A stretch of DNA of 64,000 nt from Amycolatopsis vancoresmycina (GCF_000716785.1 NZ_JNYY01000006.1:434001-498000); one strand, 5' to 3'. Shown: positions 1 through 8,325, numbered from the stretch's first letter. Program-made: numbers and translations. Notes: generated by a model not told the origin, from the sequence alone.

Positions 1-296
1 TTGCCCGCGACCTCGTGCCCGGGACGCGCGGAACCCTTGTCCCCCAGTGCTTTCTTGATGAGGAACGACGTCGGGGGCGTCTTGAGCCGGAGTGCGAACG
101 AGCGGTCCTCGAACACCGAGACGACCACCGGCACGATGTCGCCGCGCTGGGCCGCCGTGGCGGCGTCGTAGGTCTTCTTGATCTCGACGAGGTTGACCCC
201 GGTCTGCCCCAGCATCTTGCCGAGGTCGACGACCGGGGCGTTGCCCGCGGCGAGTTCCAGGGTGACTTGGTGGGTGAGTTTCTTCTTCGGAGCCAT
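1..296 (-). CDS. Ribosomal protein L11 paralogue (3' end beyond window)
   Basis: This is an L11-family protein, truncated by the left edge; 98 codons are visible. L11 forms the GTPase-associated centre with 23S rRNA. The N-terminal domain is recognisable from the MAPKKKLT start, GQTGVN (canonical GQHGVN), a YDAATAAQRGD block matching canonical YNAAT..QRG, VFEDRSF and KTPPTSFLIKKA. The proline-rich loop that in ordinary L11 reads close to NPAPPVGPALG is replaced by NAPVVDLGKMLG, so most of the prolines are gone. It does not sit in the usual secE-nusG-rplK-rplA cluster, so it is almost certainly a second copy and not the housekeeping gene. ATG at 296 is chosen because a -10 box ends 6 nt upstream. 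The C-terminal rRNA-binding domain cannot be seen. Confidence 0.85.
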   Translation of the reverse strand, partial: MAPKKKLTHQVTLELAAGNAPVVDLGKMLGQTGVNLVEIKKTYDAATAAQRGDIVPVVVSVFEDRSFALRLKTPPTSFLIKKALGDKGSARPGHEVAG

Positions 297-302
297 GCCC
301 CG

Positions 303-333
303 AAGCTAGAGTCTCCAGTTACTGGAGAGTCAA
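303..333 (-). promoter_or_regulatory. MerR-type promoter with dyad in a 19-bp spacer
   Basis: Reading the minus strand, TTGACT (333-328) is followed by a 19-nt spacer and TAGCTT (308-303). The spacer carries the near-perfect dyad TCTCCAGTnACTGGAGA (312-328). An over-long 19-bp spacer filled by a dyad is the hallmark of MerR-family activated promoters. The -10 ends 6 nt before the ATG of the L11 paralogue, so the transcript is probably leaderless. It overlaps the 3' end of the carbonic anhydrase gene. No merR gene is present in the window, so the regulator is unidentified. Confidence 0.7.
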
Positions 334-848
334 ACCGGTTTCGTGCCCGCGCGGTGCCGCCGTGCCAGCTCCTGGTAGATCGCCGCGTTGTGCTCGACCC
401 ACATCCGCGCCGAGTCGGTCAGCGGGACGAACTTCTTCGCCGGGCTGCCCATCGCGATGACCTCCTCGGGCACCTCCGTCGCGGGCGTCACCGTGGCCCC
501 GGCCGCGACCAAGGCCCGCGCGCCGATCTTCGCCTTGTCGAGCACGGTCGAGCCGTTGCCGATCAGCGCCTGCTCCCCGATCGTGCAGTCGTGCACCAGG
601 CACTGGTGGCCCACGGTGACGTTCTTGCCGACTTCGCAGACGCCGTCGTTGACGTGGATCACCGAGTTGTCCTGGATGTTGGCGCCCTCCCGGATGACGA
701 TCCGGCCGAAGTCGGCCCGGATCACCGCGCCGAACCAGACCGAGGCGTCCTTCTCGACGACGACGTCGCCGATGAGGGTGGCGGTGGGGGCGATCCAGGC
801 GTCCGGGTGGACCTGCGGGCTGAGCCCTTCGAACGAGAACAGAGGCAT
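330..848 (-). CDS. Gamma-class carbonic anhydrase family protein (left-handed beta-helix)
   Basis: A 172-residue hexapeptide-repeat protein of the gamma carbonic anhydrase/PaaY/YrdA family. Repeated [IV]G-x4 turns (for example PTATLIGDVVV, VTVGHQCLVHDCTIG, ALIGNGSTVLD) build the beta-helix. The three zinc histidines of the family are all present at about residues 65 (VIHVND), 81 (VGHQ) and 86 (LVHD). The expected reaction is reversible CO2 hydration in the cytosol, although many YrdA-like members have weak or unproven activity. ATG at 848 is preferred over an in-frame GTG at 857 because it gives the family's usual MPLFSFEG-type start. The gene is followed closely by the L11-paralogue promoter, which overlaps its stop codon. 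Confidence 0.85.
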   Translation of the reverse strand: MPLFSFEGLSPQVHPDAWIAPTATLIGDVVVEKDASVWFGAVIRADFGRIVIREGANIQDNSVIHVNDGVCEVGKNVTVGHQCLVHDCTIGEQALIGNGSTVLDKAKIGARALVAAGATVTPATEVPEEVIAMGSPAKKFVPLTDSARMWVEHNAAIYQELARRHRAGTKPV

Positions 849-870
849 GCCCCGCACCCTAAACCGCGCA

Positions 871-904
871 GGCCCCCTTCCCCGGCCGAGCGGGAAAGGG
901 GGCC
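871..904 (-). terminator. Rho-independent-like hairpin after the carboxypeptidase gene
   Basis: A 14-bp GC-rich stem (871-884 with 891-904, one mismatch) and a 6-nt loop lie between the M14 carboxypeptidase stop and the carbonic anhydrase start. There is no long U-tract, as is usual in actinomycetes. Confidence 0.6.
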
Positions 905-933
905 GTTCGCGAGCCGCGGCCGGTTGCTGGGGG

Positions 934-2157
934 TCAACCGGTGATCGCGGCGTTGATCAGGATGTCGACGGCCTGGTCGTTGCGGGTCGTCTGCGGCACG
1001 ATCTGGGTGTCGCGCGGGTAGAAGCCGGGGCTGCTGCCCTTCGGGTACATCTCGAAGGTGAAGCTCCAGATCTTGTGCGTCGCCCACATCCAGTCGTTGA
1101 CGCTGCCGTCGGTGATGTAGAGGTCGCTGGACTGCTCCGGCGTGTAGCCGTTGGTCGCGGCCATCTGCTTGCCGAGCGTCTGGAACTTCTGCGCCTCGGC
1201 CGCGGTCATGCCCGGCGCGGTGTCGGCGTAGGTGTAGCCGAACGGCCAGAGCACCAGCTCGGAGTAGGTGTGGAAGTCGATGTGCGTCTTGATCTGCTGG
1301 ACGCCGCCGACCACCCGCGAGTTCACCCAGTTCGACACGGCCCGGGTCTCGGGTGCGGAGAACGCCGCCGTGCCGCGGTAGGTCTCGCTGGACGTCGAGC
1401 CCGACGAGCCGCCGCAGCAGCCCCACTTGTAGCCCCAGTTGCGGTTCGTGTCGGTGCCGGGGCCCTGGCGGTTCTTGCGCCAGCTGTGGAACGTGCCGCC
1501 GGAGATGTCGTACTCGGAGCCGTCCGGGTTGACGCTGGGGATCACCCAGATCTCGGTGCTGTCGACAAGTCGCTTGATCGCCGGATCGGTGGCGTACCCG
1601 CTGGTCAGGCGCTGCACGATGTGCAGGCACATCTCGGTGGTGAGGTGCTCGCGCGCGTGCTGGTTGCAGGTGAAGAGGACCTCGGGCTCGTTCTCGTCGG
1701 TGGCGACGTTGTCGCTGATCTTGATCAGCGACAACGCGCGGCCCTCGTACGAGGTGCCGGCGCTGCCGAGCTTCGCGAGCGCCGGGTAGTTCGCGACGGT
1801 CTTCTGCAGCTCGGTCTGCGTCTCGGCGTAGGTGTGGTAGCCGGTGTAGCCGGCCGGGAAGTCCTCGACGGTCGCCGTGCCCTGCGGCCGGTTCACCTTG
1901 CCGAGCGACTTGACGCCGTAGCCCAGCGCGCGCAGCTGGGCGGCTTCGCCGGGGTTGGCGATGACCGTGGTCGTCGCGCCTTCGGCGTCGAGGATGTCCG
2001 CGCCGGTGCGCGCGACCTCGGTGCGCTGCTGGGCGGTGGCGGCGCCGGTCACCTCGTAGACCTGCGGGCCGCCGGGCTGGGCGGCACCGGCCTGGCCGCC
2101 GAGGGTGAGCACCAAGAGGACGGCCGCGGCCGCGGCCATGCACGTTCGTGTGCGCAT
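934..2157 (-). CDS. Secreted zinc carboxypeptidase, peptidase family M14
   Basis: A 407-residue exported metallocarboxypeptidase. Residues 1-26 form a signal peptide (MRTRT, hydrophobic AAAVLLVLTLGG, cleavage near AGA-A). A propeptide-like region runs to about 100. The catalytic domain carries zinc ligands H167 and E170 (QHAREH) and H296 (DFHTYSE), the substrate-binding DTNRNWGY and the catalytic glutamate about E369 (FTFEMYP). Such enzymes trim C-terminal residues from extracellular peptides; in actinomycetes they supply amino acids. ATG 2157 is chosen over the adjacent in-frame GTG (2160). It is a single gene with its own terminator (871-904). Substrate preference is not predictable from what is visible. 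Confidence 0.92.
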   Translation of the reverse strand: MRTRTCMAAAAAVLLVLTLGGQAGAAQPGGPQVYEVTGAATAQQRTEVARTGADILDAEGATTTVIANPGEAAQLRALGYGVKSLGKVNRPQGTATVEDFPAGYTGYHTYAETQTELQKTVANYPALAKLGSAGTSYEGRALSLIKISDNVATDENEPEVLFTCNQHAREHLTTEMCLHIVQRLTSGYATDPAIKRLVDSTEIWVIPSVNPDGSEYDISGGTFHSWRKNRQGPGTDTNRNWGYKWGCCGGSSGSTSSETYRGTAAFSAPETRAVSNWVNSRVVGGVQQIKTHIDFHTYSELVLWPFGYTYADTAPGMTAAEAQKFQTLGKQMAATNGYTPEQSSDLYITDGSVNDWMWATHKIWSFTFEMYPKGSSPGFYPRDTQIVPQTTRNDQAVDILINAAITG

Positions 2158-2245
2158 CACGTCTCCTGCTCTCGGGGGTTCCTCGACCTTGGCCGGAGCC
2201 GGACGGAGGACACAATCCGGAGCAGTACGGATCTATTGGCGGTTT

Positions 2246-2833
2246 CTACCCGTAGTTCGCGAAGCAGAGCGCCTCGATGTCGGCACGCAGCGTGGCGAAC
2301 GGCCGCGGGCGCACGCGCTGCTGGACGACGGTGCCGAGCAGGTAGGACAGCAGCGCACGGGCCCTGGCCCGCGGGTCGTCGACGTCGAGCGGGGCGAGCA
2401 GCTCGGCGAGCAGTTCCGTGAGCGAGGTGAGCATGACGTCAATGGCCTGCGGGTGCTGCGCGCGCCCGGCGGCGATCCAGTACTCGAACCAGAGGAAGGC
2501 GGCGTTGGGGTTGCCGGCGAAGACGCTCAGGTACTCCTCGAGGACGGCGAAGAGCCGCTCACGGGGTTCGTCGTGCTTCGCGGCGACCTCACGCAGGCCC
2601 GCGGCGAAGGCGGTGATGTGCGCGGCCATGGCCCGGTCGATGAGGACGTCGATGTCGGCGAAGTAGTAGTGGATGGCGCTCTTGGTGAGCGGGCCGGCAT
2701 CGGCGATGGCCCGCACGGTGCACCCGGCGAGGCCATCGCGGGCGAGGACGACGCGGGCGGCCTCGACGATCTGTTCCTGCTTGGCCAGCTGGTTGGGCGA
2801 GAGCCGCTCGCTGCGACCGGGGACTGCGCTCAC
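2246..2833 (-). CDS. TetR/AcrR family transcriptional regulator
   Basis: A 195-residue TetR-family repressor. The N-terminal helix-turn-helix is visible: QIVEAARVVLARDG, then CTVRAIADAG and KSAIHYYFADIDVL (the family's S..YYHF..K.-like segment), residues about 20-65. The C-terminal ligand-binding domain is all-helical, with LFAVLEEYLSVF and FLWFEYWIAAGR. GTG at 2833 is taken as the start because nothing upstream in frame resembles the family. It is transcribed divergently from the GreA-like gene (about 125 bp apart) and points toward the carboxypeptidase gene. Its target cannot be deduced; the divergent neighbour and itself are the usual candidates. Confidence 0.85.
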   Translation of the reverse strand: MSAVPGRSERLSPNQLAKQEQIVEAARVVLARDGLAGCTVRAIADAGPLTKSAIHYYFADIDVLIDRAMAAHITAFAAGLREVAAKHDEPRERLFAVLEEYLSVFAGNPNAAFLWFEYWIAAGRAQHPQAIDVMLTSLTELLAELLAPLDVDDPRARARALLSYLLGTVVQQRVRPRPFATLRADIEALCFANYG

Positions 2834-2957
2834 GGTGATTCTCGTTACCTTCTTCCTGGACGTCAGCCTGGAAATCCTAGGGCAGACGTCCGGTGGGTGG
2901 CGTTCGGGTGAAAAACCGGATTGGCCACCCCGGTCCGCGCAGCGGACAATGCCCGGC

Positions 2958-3413
2958 ATGGTGATCTCAGGGGACAAGGGGCTCAGCCCGGCTGCGCGCA
3001 GCCAGCTGGAGAAGGAAATCGCAAACTTGCGCGCGCAGCGGGAGGCCCTCGCGCCGCAACCGGGCGAGCAGGAGCGCACGGGCGACGCGGCAGACCAGGC
3101 GGACGTAATCGACCGCGCAGAGGCCGCGGCCCGCCTGGACCGCCAGATCGCCGACCTGGCGGCCAAGATGGAGCACGGAGGCTACGGCAACAGCCAGCTA
3201 CCGGACGGAACGGTGGTCTCCTTGCGCTTCCCGGACGGCGACGAAGAGACGTTCCAGGTGGTGACGGTCCCCGGCGAGGACGCGGACGCGATCACTTCGG
3301 ACAGCCCTTTGGGCCTGGCGCTGGTGGGCGCGAAGGCGGGCGACGAGATCACCTACCGCACCCCCCGAGGCGACGCGAAGGCCACGGTGGTGAAGCTGAC
3401 CCCGCCGAAGTAA
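2958..3413 (+). CDS. GreA/GreB-family RNA polymerase-binding factor
   Basis: A 151-residue protein with the two-part GreA architecture. It has an N-terminal helical hairpin (about 8-75, SQLEKEIANLRAQREAL...ARLDRQIADLAAKM) and a C-terminal FKBP-like beta domain (about 80-150) with DGTVVSLRF, SPLGLALVGAKAGDEI and VVKLTPP. Gre factors enter the RNA polymerase secondary channel and stimulate cleavage of backtracked RNA. The hairpin tip reads GDAADQADVID, acidic but unlike the DLSENAEY of housekeeping GreA, so this is probably a paralogue with an altered role. In-frame ATGs occur at 2949 and 2958; neither has a strong ribosome site. It ends at a strong terminator. Confidence 0.78.
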   Translation: MVISGDKGLSPAARSQLEKEIANLRAQREALAPQPGEQERTGDAADQADVIDRAEAAARLDRQIADLAAKMEHGGYGNSQLPDGTVVSLRFPDGDEETFQVVTVPGEDADAITSDSPLGLALVGAKAGDEITYRTPRGDAKATVVKLTPPK

Positions 3414-3429
3414 GACCCTGACGATCCCG

Positions 3430-3458
3430 AAGGCCCCCGCTCGGCGAGCGGGGGCCTT
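3430..3458 (+). terminator. Strong hairpin between GreA-like and NACHT genes
   Basis: A perfect 13-bp stem (3430-3442 with 3446-3458) with a 3-nt loop lies between two converging genes, so it probably serves both strands. Confidence 0.8.
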
Positions 3459-3502
3459 CTCTCGTCTTCGAGACGACCCATCCGGGTGGTTCTCGTTGTC
3501 CG

Positions 3503-6211
3503 TCACCCGTCGTTGTCGGCCAGCAGGGCGCGCACGGTGTTGCGCCGCTCGTCGTCAGCGGCCGTTGCCACCTCTGGAGGCACGAAGGTGTCTCGCCGCA
3601 GCTGGACACCCACCGCCTTTACCCTGCGGAGCACCAACCGCGGAAGGCGAATGAGGAAGATACGCCGGAAGACGCGACGCCAGGGCTCATCTCCCCAAGG
3701 CGGCTGGACGTTGGCCAAGATCGCATAGGAAAACCGCCGGGCACTTGGGTACTTCAGCGACGCAGCCACCAGCGCCAGCACTGCATAGAGCAGCACAGCG
3801 AATGCCCCGCCAATCGTCATACCCACCAGTTCGGACACTTTTCCCAGGGGTAAGACGACCGTTGCGTAAAGTGCGAGATACGCCGTCAAAAAAAGGAAGG
3901 CGAGCGAAACCGAGACCCATCGACGCCGAAGACGGCCAGGCGGGACCAGCGTGGCCAGGAGATCGATTCCGGTCGCTTCCGATTTGGTTCCGAACGGCGA
4001 CGGCAGCCTCCGGGTGATCACCAACGTCAAGGCGTAGCTGTACATCGAAGGCCCCAGGATCCGCCGCGCACTCCACAGTGATCGGGTCTCGGCCGACGGT
4101 GGTTTGCCGTCGAAGTACCACCGGCTCGAGGCGTCCAGTGAACCGTTGACGCGCGCCTGCAGCGGCGTGGGATCTCGGTCCGCCAGCTCGTCCGCAACGA
4201 ACTCGCTGGTCATCCCCGCGTGCGCGAGGACGATGCTCCACTGCTCCAGCTTCTTCGTGTTCTCGGTCGGGCGAAGGGCTTCGAACTTCTGGATCGCCAG
4301 CGAACGGAACGCCGGATCGTCGAAGCTGGCGATGATCAGCCCCGGCCGTTCCGCCACCAGGTCCATGCCGACCGCATCGGCGAGCCGGAACGCGGCGGGA
4401 GCGTCTGTCCTGGCGAACGTCACGAAGACCCGGCTCAGGCGGCTCTTGTCCGACCGGATGAGGGTTGCGAAGAACTCGTCCTTGTGGCCGTCGTCCTCGC
4501 GGTTGAACAGGACCCGCCACTCCGCCTCGTCAGACAGCACCACGCTGAACAGGTGCAATCGCCGGAGCCAGTCCTCGTCCCATTGGTCGGAGGGCGTCGA
4601 CTCCAGTGCTTTCTCCTCGCTGGCACGGTAATCCGCCCAAAGGGCAAGGTCGTAGGCCTGCGTCTCCAGGAAGCAGCGCCCGAGTGTCTCGCTGTCGACG
4701 AAGGGGGCGAGCCCGATGAGGGCATCCGTCCGCTCGGACCGGTGCGTGGACGCCACGCAGAACGGAATGACCTCGACAAGACGGCTCCGCAACTGCGCTT
4801 GAGAAGACTTGGCGAAAGCCTTCTGGAGGTCACGCAGTGCCTGCCACCCGCCGGTGATTCCCTGCGCGAATTCGCGCGCGGCGAGGAACTCGCAGAAGGT
4901 GAGGTGGATGAACCGGAACGACTCGCGCGGCCGTTCTTCCGAGATGATGCCGGTTTCGTTCAGAATCCGCAGGAATTCGACCTCGGCGACCTCTGCGGAC
5001 GCTTGGAGGACGTCCCGCACCACCTCGATCGCCGTCGACCAGCTCAGTGAATTGGCCGGCTGCGCCGGGTCGGCGATGTTGTCGCGGGCCAGCCGCCCGA
5101 GAATGGTTTCGCGCTGCTCGCGCAGCATCGACCGGGCTTGGCTGCCGAGCTGCCGGCTGCGTCGCCGGACCAGGAGTTCCTCTACGACGTTCGAGTAGAA
5201 CGCGGTACGGGTGTCCGGGGCGCCGCCGTCGTGCCTGCCCTCCACGTCGCTGGCGACGTACATGGCGAGCACGAGCGGGTTCGAGCACATCTCCCGGAGT
5301 GTCGGCCGGTCGGCCAGCTCGCTGTAGAGCCGGGTGACTTGCGCCTCGGGGTCGTCGTCGAACGGCCAGTTGCCGAGGAACCGGTAGATACCGCTCGGCG
5401 TGAACGGCTGGATCTGGACCACCATCGGGAAGCCGTCGTCGAAGTGCTCGCCGATCTGCTGGTGGAACTGGCTGCGCATGGTGAGCACGACCGAGTTGCC
5501 GTCGCTCTTGTTCTCCAGCAGCCTGCTCAGCTCCAGGATCGCCGTCGCGACTCGGGGATAGACATCACCGGCGACCTCGTCGAGCCCGTCCAGCAGGACC
5601 ACCACGCCACGGCCGAGCGCGTACACGTCGAACAGCTTCTCCATCTCGAAGCCCTCAACGGCGGCGACAGCGCGACGCAGCTCCCCATAGGCCCACTTGC
5701 CGAGCAAGTCCTCGGCCAGGTCCGGCGGCGAGAAGGTCTTCAGCTCCAGCATGATCGGCAGCTTGTGCTGGGGTAAGCCGTGCAGGCCCTGGCTCAGCAT
5801 CTGCCGGAACATCTTCTTGACGAGAGAGCTCTTGCCGGATCCGGGATCGCCGATGATCCGCACCCGGAGGCCCTTGCCCAACACCTCGTTCATGAGGTTC
5901 TGGGAGCCCATCTTCTTGCTGAACCGCAGCGGCACGAAGACCGAGTCCGTCTCCAGGAGAACGGACGTCCTTCCGGGAACGGCGAGGTACCGGTTGCCGG
6001 ACTTCCCCAGCAGGGTGCGGCAATACCGCCGAAGACTGACACGGCGCATCAACGCGGTCCGGAAGACCCGCCCGACCGCGAAGAAGACCGCGTCGAGAAG
6101 TTCTGAGGCGTGCTCCTTGAGGAACTTGACAAGCCGGCGGATCAGAAAGTAGCCGATCGGCAGTACAACGGCGGAGAGCGCCGCTGTCAGGGGATCGAAC
6201 CAGTTGAGCAC
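3503..6211 (-). CDS. Membrane-anchored NACHT-domain NTPase (NLR-like, candidate defence protein)
   Basis: A 902-residue STAND-type ATPase. Residues about 8-30 form an N-terminal membrane segment (AALSAVVLPIGYFLI). Walker A is GDPGSGKSS (121-129) and Walker B is VVVLLDGLDEV (203-213) with the LDGLDE signature of NACHT proteins, followed by TMRSQF (sensor-like) and FIHLTFCEFLAAREF, the winged-helix segment typical of bacterial NACHT proteins. A helical C-terminal sensor region follows, then two more membrane helices (about 765-788 and 795-817) and a basic tail. Bacterial NACHT proteins include antiphage NLRs; the effector here could be membrane disruption. GTG 6211 is chosen because GAGGGG lies 8 nt upstream; GTG 6220 abuts that site. 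It is a lone gene on the 3' side of tRNA-Thr and looks less G/C-biased than its neighbours. Confidence 0.85.
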   Translation of the reverse strand: MLNWFDPLTAALSAVVLPIGYFLIRRLVKFLKEHASELLDAVFFAVGRVFRTALMRRVSLRRYCRTLLGKSGNRYLAVPGRTSVLLETDSVFVPLRFSKKMGSQNLMNEVLGKGLRVRIIGDPGSGKSSLVKKMFRQMLSQGLHGLPQHKLPIMLELKTFSPPDLAEDLLGKWAYGELRRAVAAVEGFEMEKLFDVYALGRGVVVLLDGLDEVAGDVYPRVATAILELSRLLENKSDGNSVVLTMRSQFHQQIGEHFDDGFPMVVQIQPFTPSGIYRFLGNWPFDDDPEAQVTRLYSELADRPTLREMCSNPLVLAMYVASDVEGRHDGGAPDTRTAFYSNVVEELLVRRRSRQLGSQARSMLREQRETILGRLARDNIADPAQPANSLSWSTAIEVVRDVLQASAEVAEVEFLRILNETGIISEERPRESFRFIHLTFCEFLAAREFAQGITGGWQALRDLQKAFAKSSQAQLRSRLVEVIPFCVASTHRSERTDALIGLAPFVDSETLGRCFLETQAYDLALWADYRASEEKALESTPSDQWDEDWLRRLHLFSVVLSDEAEWRVLFNREDDGHKDEFFATLIRSDKSRLSRVFVTFARTDAPAAFRLADAVGMDLVAERPGLIIASFDDPAFRSLAIQKFEALRPTENTKKLEQWSIVLAHAGMTSEFVADELADRDPTPLQARVNGSLDASSRWYFDGKPPSAETRSLWSARRILGPSMYSYALTLVITRRLPSPFGTKSEATGIDLLATLVPPGRLRRRWVSVSLAFLFLTAYLALYATVVLPLGKVSELVGMTIGGAFAVLLYAVLALVAASLKYPSARRFSYAILANVQPPWGDEPWRRVFRRIFLIRLPRLVLRRVKAVGVQLRRDTFVPPEVATAADDERRNTVRALLADNDG

Positions 6212-6354
6212 GCAGACCACCCCTCGCTCGACGTCCGCGCACCTTGGTCGCTGACTGCGCCGCGGCCGTTACGGCACGCGGTCTACCTCACCGGGTGGTC
6301 TTCCGGGAATTTTCGAGGGACCCAGGTCACCCACTTAGCCACCCGCTAGACGAG

Positions 6355-6390
6355 TCAGGCCCCACCCGAGGACTCTCGGATGGGGCCTGA
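6355..6390 (-). terminator. tRNA-Thr terminator hairpin
   Basis: A 10-bp perfect outer stem (6355-6364 with 6381-6390) encloses a second stem (CCGAG/CTCGG). It lies 8 nt past the tRNA 3' end on the minus strand. Confidence 0.75.
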
Positions 6391-6397
6391 CCTGCGG

Positions 6398-6471
6398 AGC
6401 CGCCTAGGGGAATCGAACCCCTGACCTATTCATTACGAGTGAATCGCTCTGGCCGACTGAGCTAAGGCGGC
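6398..6471 (-). tRNA. tRNA-Thr (anticodon CGU)
   Basis: A 74-nt cloverleaf can be read on the minus strand. Acceptor GCCGCCT pairs with AGGCGGC and the discriminator is U. The D arm is AGCTCAGTCGGCCAGAGCG. The anticodon stem ATTCA/TGAAT closes the loop CTCGTAA with anticodon CGT. The T arm contains GGTTCGATTCC. CCA is not encoded. Confidence 0.95.
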
Positions 6472-6605
6472 GTTGTCTCCTGCTTGCGCTGGCGACGATA
6501 GCAAGTGTAGCGGAGGCTGTGCGCGTCACTTTTCGGGGGGACCGTCGTTAGGGCCCTATGACGTCGGTCTCACTCCCCGGTTGACCTGTCTGGAGGCTCT
6601 GGCAC

Positions 6606-8273
6606 ATGCGGCGAAGACTGCCCCGTTCGGTGGCGCTGACGGCGGCTGGCGCGCTTGTCCTGTTCAGCGCGGCGCCCGCCTACGCCGATCCGACCTATCC
6701 GACGACGCCGATTCCGCAGCCGGCGAATCCGGGGCAGGCGCCGATCTCGGCGCCCATCGGGCCGCAGCCGCTCGGGCAGGCCGTTGGGGATGCCGGGACT
6801 GCGCTCGGGATCATCCGGTTGCTGCCCAATGCCGTGCCGACCAGCACCATCCTGCCGGGGTTCGGGCAGACCTTGCCGAAGCAGTCGGCGCTCGAGGCCG
6901 GGATGGGGCTGTCGAGCGCATCGGCGAACTCCGACGCCTACCTGAACTACGAGAAGTCGATTGCGCAGGCGTCGCCGTTCGGGTTGTCCGTTGGCGGGAA
7001 CGCGCCGCAGACGCCGGGCAGTGTTGTGCAGACCGCGTTGCCCGACAACCCGCAGCCGGTCAGCGGTGGCCTCAATGCGCCGTCGAATCCGCTGCTCAAC
7101 GTCGGGCTGCTGAATGGGAGCGCGCACGCGCGGTGGAGCCAGACGCTCGGGCCGTGCGTCGACACCATCGCCGATGCCAGCACGTCCGTGGCCAGCCTGT
7201 CGCTGCTCAACGTCGTGCCGTCGATGCCGAACCTCGGGCTGGACGCGCTGAAGCCGAAGCTCGACCCCAGCTCGCTGGCCAGCGGGTTCGACCTGACGAA
7301 GGGCCTGCAGAGCCTCGGCGGCCTGCTGCAGGGCGGCGGACAGACCACCGCGGACGGCACCGGGTCGCTGCTGAGCCTGCCGAACACGCTGTCGTCGCGG
7401 TCGCAGGTGAAGCTGGTCGACATCCCGGGCTCGAAGAACAAGGCCGTGCAGTCGACGTCGACGCTGCAGGCCGCGGACATCGAGATCCTCAAGGGCACGC
7501 CGCTCGCGCTGAGCATCAAGGTGGCCAGCCAGCCGACGCTGAAGGTGACCTCCACCGGCGACGCGAAGACGTCCAAGGTCGAGTACACCGCGCCGGTGCT
7601 GACCATCGAAGCCGGCGGCAAGGTGCTGTACACGCTCGACGCGGCGCACCCGACCAAGGACATCCCGATCGGGCTGCCGCTTAAGCCGCTGAGCGACCAG
7701 TTCGGCGCCGTCAAGGACATCCCCGTGGTCGGCGGCCTGCTCGCCACCGCGGCCGGGCAGATCCAGCAGGTGGGGACCACCGCGGGCACCGTGCTCGACC
7801 TCGGCGTGCTGCGGCTGAGCATCGCCGGGCTCGACCAGAAGTCGGCCAACATGACGACGCCGTTCAAGGGGTTCCAGCTGGGCGCGTCGGCGCGGATGTT
7901 CGACCTGCAGCTGCTGCCGACGACCAAGCTCAAGAGCCTGCTGCCGGACGACCAGGCGAAGAACCTGCCCTCGTCGCTGGCCCAGCTGTCGCTCGGCGAG
8001 CAGATCGCCCGGGCGTACGCGCCGACCGGCGGCGTGGTCTGCGGGACGACGTCGACGCCGCCGCCCGCGGGCGGGGAGGCGCCGAAGGGCCCGGTGAAGA
8101 ACCTCGCCTACACCGGTGGCGCGTACGACACCGTGCCGCTGTTCTGGACCGGCACCGCGATGCTGCTGCTCGGCGTGGTCATGGTGGCCGCGATGCCGGG
8201 TGGCCGCCGTCGCCCGCTGGCCGTGGCCGTCGAAGCGAAGCCGTTCAAGCCCTCGCCGCGTCCGCGCGAGTGA
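6606..8273 (+). CDS. Secreted surface protein with LAxTG sortase signal
   Basis: A 555-residue exported protein. Residues 1-27 are a signal peptide (MRRRLPRS, hydrophobic core, cleavage at AYA-D). The mature part is rich in Gly, Pro, Leu and Ser with no catalytic motif I recognise. The C-terminus has LAYTG at 500-504, a membrane helix (about 511-530) and a basic tail (GGRRR), the layout of a sortase substrate; LAxTG is the motif used by class E sortases of actinobacteria. The ribosome site GGAGG lies about 10 nt before ATG 6606. Expected location is the cell wall or outer membrane face. Function is unknown. No sortase gene is in the window. Confidence 0.8.
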   Translation: MRRRLPRSVALTAAGALVLFSAAPAYADPTYPTTPIPQPANPGQAPISAPIGPQPLGQAVGDAGTALGIIRLLPNAVPTSTILPGFGQTLPKQSALEAGMGLSSASANSDAYLNYEKSIAQASPFGLSVGGNAPQTPGSVVQTALPDNPQPVSGGLNAPSNPLLNVGLLNGSAHARWSQTLGPCVDTIADASTSVASLSLLNVVPSMPNLGLDALKPKLDPSSLASGFDLTKGLQSLGGLLQGGGQTTADGTGSLLSLPNTLSSRSQVKLVDIPGSKNKAVQSTSTLQAADIEILKGTPLALSIKVASQPTLKVTSTGDAKTSKVEYTAPVLTIEAGGKVLYTLDAAHPTKDIPIGLPLKPLSDQFGAVKDIPVVGGLLATAAGQIQQVGTTAGTVLDLGVLRLSIAGLDQKSANMTTPFKGFQLGASARMFDLQLLPTTKLKSLLPDDQAKNLPSSLAQLSLGEQIARAYAPTGGVVCGTTSTPPPAGGEAPKGPVKNLAYTGGAYDTVPLFWTGTAMLLLGVVMVAAMPGGRRRPLAVAVEAKPFKPSPRPRE

Positions 8274-8286
8274 TCCGAGGGGTATG

Positions 8287-8320
8287 AAGGAGCCCGTCAG
8301 GTGCGCCTGGCGGGCTCCTT
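8287..8320 (+). terminator. Bidirectional terminator between converging genes
   Basis: A 10-bp perfect stem AAGGAGCCCG/CGGGCTCCTT encloses an inner CAGG/CCTG stem. It lies between the surface-protein stop and the holB stop and is followed by TTTGTG on the plus strand. Confidence 0.8.
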
Positions 8321-8325
8321 TGTGC

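Noticed and set aside
3420..6400. Integrated element bounded by attachment repeats at tRNA-Thr
   Set aside because: No copy of the tRNA 3' end was found on the far side of the NACHT gene and there is no integrase, so only a possible old insertion can be suggested.
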